9,979 nucleotides of DNA from Porphyrobacter sp. UBA7686 (lineage in GTDB: Bacteria; Pseudomonadota; Alphaproteobacteria; Sphingomonadales; Sphingomonadaceae): NCBI GenBank assembly GCA_002482865.1, contig DLGU01000074.1, positions 7,708 to 17,686 on the forward strand, in the 5' to 3' direction. Made by a program: the position numbers and the translations under genes. This document shows, one piece after another, positions 6,272 through 9,979 of the stretch; the stretch's first letter is position 1; the number at the start of each line of letters is the position of its first letter. The notes under the pieces are model-generated. The model was given only the letters and a program-made list of their open reading frames with translations. It was not told the DNA's origin and searched no databases.

Positions 6272-6897
6272 GCGGGTTTGCGCAGCGCCATCGGGGTGGC
6301 ATCGGCCCCCCGGCCATAGGTTGGCGCGAGGTGCGTGGTGAGCAGGGCATCAGGCACCAGCCCGACTTGCCTTGCGTCTGGCAGCAGCGCGATGACATGG
6401 CGTGCATCGCCCAGCAGTGCGGCGAATTCCTCGGCCCGGTTGCCTGCGATCAGGTTCCGCGCTCCGGCTGCCATCGCCGCTGAAGGAGGTAGCGAACAAA
6501 GCTCACTCGCTGGCAGTCCATCGTCGCCGAAATCCTGTACGAACCATTCACCGTGTCCGCCATTCATGCAGACCGTTACCGGCTCACCCGGATGCAGCGC
6601 CTGCGCCTGCGCAGCAATCAGCGCCAATGTCGGATAGCCGAGCACCTCTGCGCCCCACGCAAACCCGAGCGCGCGGGCTGTCGCCAATCCGATGCGTACG
6701 CCAGTGAAACTGCCCGGCCCAAGGCTGACGAGAATGCGATCGGCGCGGCCTTTGTCCGGCAAGGCACCGATCATCGGCACCAGCGCCTCGGCGTGGCCGC
6801 GGGCCATGACGCGGTGATCATGCGCAAGCAGCGCCGCGCCCTCGGTAAGGGCGATGCTGCACGCCTCGGAGGCGGTTTCGATGGCAAGCACGCGCAT
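6268..6897 (-). CDS. tsaB: TsaB, tRNA t6A37 biosynthesis scaffold
   Basis: A 209-residue cytoplasmic ASKHA-fold protein that partners TsaD and TsaE in transferring the threonylcarbamoyl group to A37 of ANN-decoding tRNAs. The N-terminal phosphate-1-like motif is VLAIETASEACSIAL (3-17), and the TsaB hallmark GPGSFTGVRIGLATARALG is at 60-78. The C-terminus LAPTYGRGADA (190-200) is the usual 'P.Y.R...A' ending. Length is normal for the family. Where many TsaB proteins have a DARRGE-like strand, this one reads MNGGHGEWFV (111-120). The ATG at 6897 gives the expected MRVLAIETA start; the nearest ribosome site-like GAGG is rather far upstream. It follows the nitroreductase by 51 bases and overlaps rimI, so these genes probably form one operon. 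Confidence 0.95.
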   Translation of the reverse strand: MRVLAIETASEACSIALTEGAALLAHDHRVMARGHAEALVPMIGALPDKGRADRILVSLGPGSFTGVRIGLATARALGFAWGAEVLGYPTLALIAAQAQALHPGEPVTVCMNGGHGEWFVQDFGDDGLPASELCSLPPSAAMAAGARNLIAGNRAEEFAALLGDARHVIALLPDARQVGLVPDALLTTHLAPTYGRGADATPMALRKPA

Positions 6898-6948
6898 GGC
6901 GCTGCGCGATGCCTCACACCGCGCGCCCGCGCAAGCGCGAGATTCGCG

Positions 6949-7557
6949 TCAGGCGATGCGGTTGAAGGTTCCGAATTCCGGACGTGGGCTGCGCTCGAAG
7001 ATGCTGGCGGGATCGCCATAGCCGACCGAGCAGATGAAATTGACCCGGTGGCGCGGTTCGTCTGCGAAGAAGGCGGCGTTCACCGCATCGCCGTTGAAGC
7101 CCGACATCGGGCCGCAATCGAGGCCTAACGCCCGCGCGGCGAGCATGAGATAGGCCCCTTGCAGCGAGGAGTTGCGAAATGCGCCTTGCTCGCGGGCCTT
7201 TTCATCACCCTCGAACCAGCTTTTGGCGTCGGTGTGCGGGAACAGCCACGGCAGTTCTTCGTGGAAATCGATGTCGTAGCCGATCACAGCGGTAACGGGG
7301 GCGGCGAGCACTTTGGCGCGGTTGCCCTCCATCACGCAGTCGGCAAGCATAGCCTTTGCCCCGTCCGATTTGACCCAGACGATCCGCACCGGCTGCATAT
7401 TCGCCGAGGTGGGGGCCATCTTCATCAGGTCCCAGATTGCGTGAAGTTGGTCGTCCGAAACTGTTGTGTCGAGCCAGCCATTATAACTGCGCGCTTCATT
7501 GAACAGTTGGTCGAGCGCCGCGTCCGAAAGGACGTGGTCGTGAAATTGCACCGTCAC
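6949..7557 (-). CDS. Malonic semialdehyde reductase RutE/HadB-type nitroreductase
   Basis: A 202-residue FMN-dependent oxidoreductase of the nitroreductase fold, matching the RutE/HadB subfamily. RutE reduces malonic semialdehyde to 3-hydroxypropionate in pyrimidine breakdown. Signature stretches are ARSYNGW (22-28), APTSANMQP (48-56), AFRNSSLQGAYLM (126-138), GLDCGPMSGF (145-154) and VGYGDP (178-183), which follow the order seen in RutE. No other rut genes are nearby, so the physiological substrate is uncertain; homologues often act on enals or quinones. I place the start at the GTG at 7557, which overlaps the nfu stop by four bases (GTGA), with GAGGTG at 7571-7566 as ribosome site. In-frame codons further upstream, to 7653, lie inside nfu and encode an Arg-rich stretch unlike the family. 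A GTG at 7551 is a second choice. Confidence 0.9.
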   Translation of the reverse strand: MTVQFHDHVLSDAALDQLFNEARSYNGWLDTTVSDDQLHAIWDLMKMAPTSANMQPVRIVWVKSDGAKAMLADCVMEGNRAKVLAAPVTAVIGYDIDFHEELPWLFPHTDAKSWFEGDEKAREQGAFRNSSLQGAYLMLAARALGLDCGPMSGFNGDAVNAAFFADEPRHRVNFICSVGYGDPASIFERSPRPEFGTFNRIA

Positions 7558-8132
7558 GCCGCGCGCACCTCGGTCACTTCGGGGACGTAATGCTTGAGCA
7601 GGCCTTCGATGCCGTGCTTCAAGGTTGCGGTACTCGACGGGCAGCCCGAGCATGAGCCTTGCAGCGTCAGATAGACCACACCGTCACGGAAGCCGCGATA
7701 GGCGATGTCGCCGCCGTCACCCGCCACGGCGGGCCGCACGCGCGTTTCAAGCAGTTCATTGATGGCCGCGATGACCTCGGCATCTTCGGGACGCTCTTCC
7801 ACAACTGCTTCGTCTTCGGGCGGAACGGAAATCCCGTTGCCACTCCCACCGGCAAACAGCGGCGCTTCCGAGACGAAATGGTCGAGCAGGATCGCGATGA
7901 CCTGCGGCTTCAAGGCGCTCCAATCGGCACCCGGCGCAGCGGTGACGCTGACGAAATCGGCGCCGAAGAACACGTTCACGACCTCGCCCGTGTCAAAGAT
8001 CGCCTGCGCCAGCGGGCTCGCTTCGGCCGCTTCGGGCGTGGCGAATTCGCGGCTGCCGGCGGGCATCACGGTGGTGCCCGGCAGGAACTTGAGGGCGGAG
8101 GGGTTCGGAGTGGTTTCGGTTTCTATGAACAT
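7554..8132 (-). CDS. Nfu-type Fe-S cluster scaffold/carrier protein
   Basis: A 192-residue protein with an N-terminal Nfu_N domain (about 1-87, opening MFIETETTPNPSALKFLPGT) and a C-terminal NifU-like domain (about 115-190). The latter carries the cluster-binding CxxC as GSCSGCPSS with Cys161 and Cys164, preceded by RVRPAVAGDGGDI (131-143). The same two-domain layout occurs in mitochondrial NFU1 and most alphaproteobacteria. There the dimer carries a [4Fe-4S] cluster to client enzymes. An acidic linker (about 104-118) joins the domains. The start is fixed by the strongly conserved N-terminus. GGAG lies only two bases before the ATG, which is too close for normal use, and a -10-like TAGATT ends six bases before it. 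It is the first gene of a probable operon with the nitroreductase, tsaB and rimI, and is divergent from the M16 peptidase. Confidence 0.94.
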   Translation of the reverse strand: MFIETETTPNPSALKFLPGTTVMPAGSREFATPEAAEASPLAQAIFDTGEVVNVFFGADFVSVTAAPGADWSALKPQVIAILLDHFVSEAPLFAGGSGNGISVPPEDEAVVEERPEDAEVIAAINELLETRVRPAVAGDGGDIAYRGFRDGVVYLTLQGSCSGCPSSTATLKHGIEGLLKHYVPEVTEVRAA

Positions 8133-8228
8133 TGCTCCAATCTAGGTGCCGCAGCTGCGCGGGGCAAGGGCGCATGGGCCGAGAACCATTCACTATCGCT
8201 TCACACTTTGCCGCCCTATAAGTGAAAT
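8133..8228. promoter_or_regulatory. Divergent promoter region between nfu and the M16 peptidase gene
   Basis: A 96-base gap between two divergent starts must hold both promoters. Rightward, TATAAG (8217-8222) ends six bases before the ATG at 8229; no good -35 is seen. Leftward, TTGCCC (8167-8162) and TAGATT (8144-8139) are spaced by 17 bases, and TAGATT also ends six bases before its ATG at 8132. A ten-base palindrome CGCAGCTGCG (8150-8159) lies in that spacer. If these are the -10 elements, both messages would start at or next to the initiation codon. Hexamers are read directly; promoter use is inference. Confidence 0.4.
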
Positions 8229-9979
8229 ATGACGTCGTTCTCCCGTGCTGGTCGCGCTCTCGCCATTCTCTTTGCCCCATTTGCGCTGGTGCAGCCGCTG
8301 CTCGCGCAGCAGGCCGCACCCCCGCCGCCGGTCGAAGTGCAACCGCTGCCGCCGGTGCCCCAGCCGCAGGCGCTTCAGACCGGCAGCGAAGTGCCGTGGC
8401 TCTACAAGGGCTCGGACGTTCCGGTCGATGAAAAGTGGTTGTTCGGGCAAATGAAAAACGGCGTGCGCTATGCTGTGCGCCGCAATGGCGTGCCGCCGCG
8501 CCAAGTGTCGATCCGGGTGCGCATTGATGCAGGCTCCCTGCACGAAACCGATAAGGAGCAGGGCTATGCCCACTTGCTCGAACACTTGCTGTTCCGGGAG
8601 AGCAAGTATCTCGGGCAGGCCGAGGCGATCTACGCCTGGCAGCGGCTGGGTGCGACCTTCGGCAGCGATGCCAACGCCGAAACCAGCCCGACCCACACCG
8701 CTTACAAGCTCGACATTCCCAATATCGACGACGCAAAGCTGAGCGAAAGCTTCAAGCTACTATCGGGCATGATCCGCGAGCCGGTGCTGAATGACGCCAA
8801 TGTCGCAGCCGAACGTCCAATCGTGCTCGCCGAAAAGCGTGAACGCGGCGGAGCGGGGCTGCGCATGGCAGACCTTACGCGGCAGACCTTCTTTGCCGGA
8901 CAGCGCCTCGCGACCCGCAGCCCGATTGGCACGGATGAAACCCTCAAGGCCGCCAATGGCAAGGACGTGAAGGCGTTCTATGACCGTTGGTATCGTCCGG
9001 AAAACACCGTGATCGTGGTTGTCGGCGATGCCGATCCGATGGTGCTGGCAGGGCTGGTGGAGCAGTGGTTCGGAGACTGGAAAGGCACCGGCAAGCCCGG
9101 GGTCGCCCCCGATTTCGGCGATCCGGTTCCGCCCGCAGGCGCGCAGGATGACGGCGTGACCGGCGCACCGATTGGCCAGCTGGCGGTCGGCGTCGAACCC
9201 GATCTGCCGCGCAGCCTGACCTATGCGGTGATGCGACCGTGGCGGCAGGTGACCGATACGATCAAGTATAACGAGGGCCTGCTGACCGATGCTGTCGCAC
9301 AGGCGATCATCAACCGCCGGCTCGAATCGCGCGCACGCGGCGGCGGCAGCTTCCTTTATGCGCAGGTGCAGCAGGACGACGTCTCGCGCTCGACCGATGC
9401 GACCTTTGTAACCTTTGCCCCACTGACCGGCGACTGGCAGGCAGCGCTCGCCGATGTCCGAGCCGTGATCGCAGACGCGCTCACCAACCCGCCGACGCAG
9501 GAAGAAATCGACCGCGAAGTGGCCGAATTCGACGTGGTCTTCGCCAATGGGGTCGAGCAGGAAACTGTGCAATCGGGTTCCGATCTCGCCAACAATGTCG
9601 TCAACGCGGTCGATATCCGCGAGACCGTGGCCTCGCCCAAGGTGGTGCTTGACGTGTTCCGGGGCATGAAGCCGCGCCTGACGCCCGATGTGGTGCTCGA
9701 ACGGACCCGCGGGCTGTTTGAAGGCACGGTGACCCGTTCGGTCTATGTGACGCCGACAGCTGGCGAGGCCGATGTGGGCGCGCTCAAGCTGGCACTTGCC
9801 GCCGAAGCCAAGGTCGATGGTACCGCGCGGCTGGCTGCACAGTCGATCTCGTTCGACGAACTGCCCCCGGTGGGTGCCCCGGGCACCATCGCCGCGCAAA
9901 ACCCGCTCGGCGTCCTCGAGATCGAACAGGTCGACTTTGCCAACGGCGTCAAGGCGCTGGTGTGGGCCAATGATGCCGA
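8229..9979 (+). CDS. Secreted M16-family zinc metallopeptidase (partial, 3' end outside window)
   Basis: An open frame of 583 codons that continues past the window end. It starts with a signal peptide: Arg6 and Arg9, a hydrophobic core ALAILFAPFALV (10-21) and a likely cut after PLLA at 26. A Pro-rich linker follows (31-48), so the product is probably periplasmic. The inverted zinc motif HxxEH is HLLEH with His115, Glu118 and His119. Glu195 and Glu202, seven apart in ERPIVLAEKRER, match the paired Glu of pitrilysins, the second being the likely third zinc ligand. The first M16 domain extends to about 250 (WYRPENTVIVVVGDADP near its end), and a second inactive-type domain follows. Such 'insulinase-like' periplasmic proteases are usually over 900 residues, so roughly half is missing here. 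Substrates are unknown. An in-frame TGA at 8223-8225 makes ATG 8229 the most upstream start; no ribosome site is visible. Confidence 0.93.
   Translation, partial: MTSFSRAGRALAILFAPFALVQPLLAQQAAPPPPVEVQPLPPVPQPQALQTGSEVPWLYKGSDVPVDEKWLFGQMKNGVRYAVRRNGVPPRQVSIRVRIDAGSLHETDKEQGYAHLLEHLLFRESKYLGQAEAIYAWQRLGATFGSDANAETSPTHTAYKLDIPNIDDAKLSESFKLLSGMIREPVLNDANVAAERPIVLAEKRERGGAGLRMADLTRQTFFAGQRLATRSPIGTDETLKAANGKDVKAFYDRWYRPENTVIVVVGDADPMVLAGLVEQWFGDWKGTGKPGVAPDFGDPVPPAGAQDDGVTGAPIGQLAVGVEPDLPRSLTYAVMRPWRQVTDTIKYNEGLLTDAVAQAIINRRLESRARGGGSFLYAQVQQDDVSRSTDATFVTFAPLTGDWQAALADVRAVIADALTNPPTQEEIDREVAEFDVVFANGVEQETVQSGSDLANNVVNAVDIRETVASPKVVLDVFRGMKPRLTPDVVLERTRGLFEGTVTRSVYVTPTAGEADVGALKLALAAEAKVDGTARLAAQSISFDELPPVGAPGTIAAQNPLGVLEIEQVDFANGVKALVWANDA

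Noticed and set aside
6898..6948. GC-rich repeats (GCGC-rich) in the gap between the nitroreductase gene and tsaB
   Set aside because: No stable stem followed by T residues and no promoter-like hexamers were found; it looks like an ordinary intra-operon spacer.
8760..9899. 379-residue minus-strand frame opposite the M16 peptidase
   Set aside because: The plus strand is a continuous M16 frame with signal peptide and HLLEH; the antisense frame has no recognisable domain or ribosome site.
1..9979. Mobile elements, CRISPR arrays, tRNA or rRNA genes, phage or defence genes
   Set aside because: No transposase or integrase motifs, regularly spaced repeats, cloverleaf-like sequences or rRNA-like stretches were seen on either strand; gene content is ordinary core chromosome.

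Overview
The window looks like a chromosomal core region of a high-GC alphaproteobacterium, most likely a sphingomonad (Sphingomonadaceae or Erythrobacteraceae type). This rests on the run tsaB-rimI-mucR-fur-plsC, a MucR/Ros-type regulator, an alphaproteobacterial Fur/Mur-type protein, a two-domain Nfu-type NifU protein and the overall codon use. The species assignment is inference from gene content; no rRNA or tRNA is present to anchor it.

Layout. Positions 1-2786 read rightwards: the tail of an ABC transporter ATPase, its MacB/FtsX-type permease, the 16S rRNA-maturation endonuclease ybeY, and a soluble CorC/HlyC-type CBS protein. A short AT-rich gap with a cluster of GATGCAA/TTGCATC heptamers precedes a GcvA-like LysR regulator (2880-3764, +). 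From 3761 to 8132 everything reads leftwards. In transcription order these are a Nfu-type Fe-S scaffold, a RutE/HadB-type nitroreductase, tsaB, rimI, mucR, fur and plsC. Several pairs overlap at start and stop codons: nfu/nitroreductase, tsaB/rimI and fur/plsC. A long hairpin separates mucR from fur. From 8229 a secreted M16 zinc metallopeptidase reads rightwards and runs off the window, divergent from nfu.

How the genes fit together. Most are housekeeping genes for translation quality (ybeY, tsaB for tRNA t6A, rimI for ribosomal protein acetylation), Fe-S and iron handling (nfu, fur), envelope lipid synthesis (plsC), and envelope transport or proteolysis (MacB-like permease, CorC, M16). Regulators are LysR, MucR and Fur.

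I did not find a convincing undescribed system, mobile element, CRISPR array or defence locus. The points worth a second look are small: a MucR protein whose zinc-finger ligand positions are C-D-Y-N, a strong hairpin immediately upstream of fur, a heptamer cluster in front of lysR, a divergent nfu/M16 promoter region where both genes may be leaderless, and a gene order in which two normally co-directional housekeeping blocks face each other.
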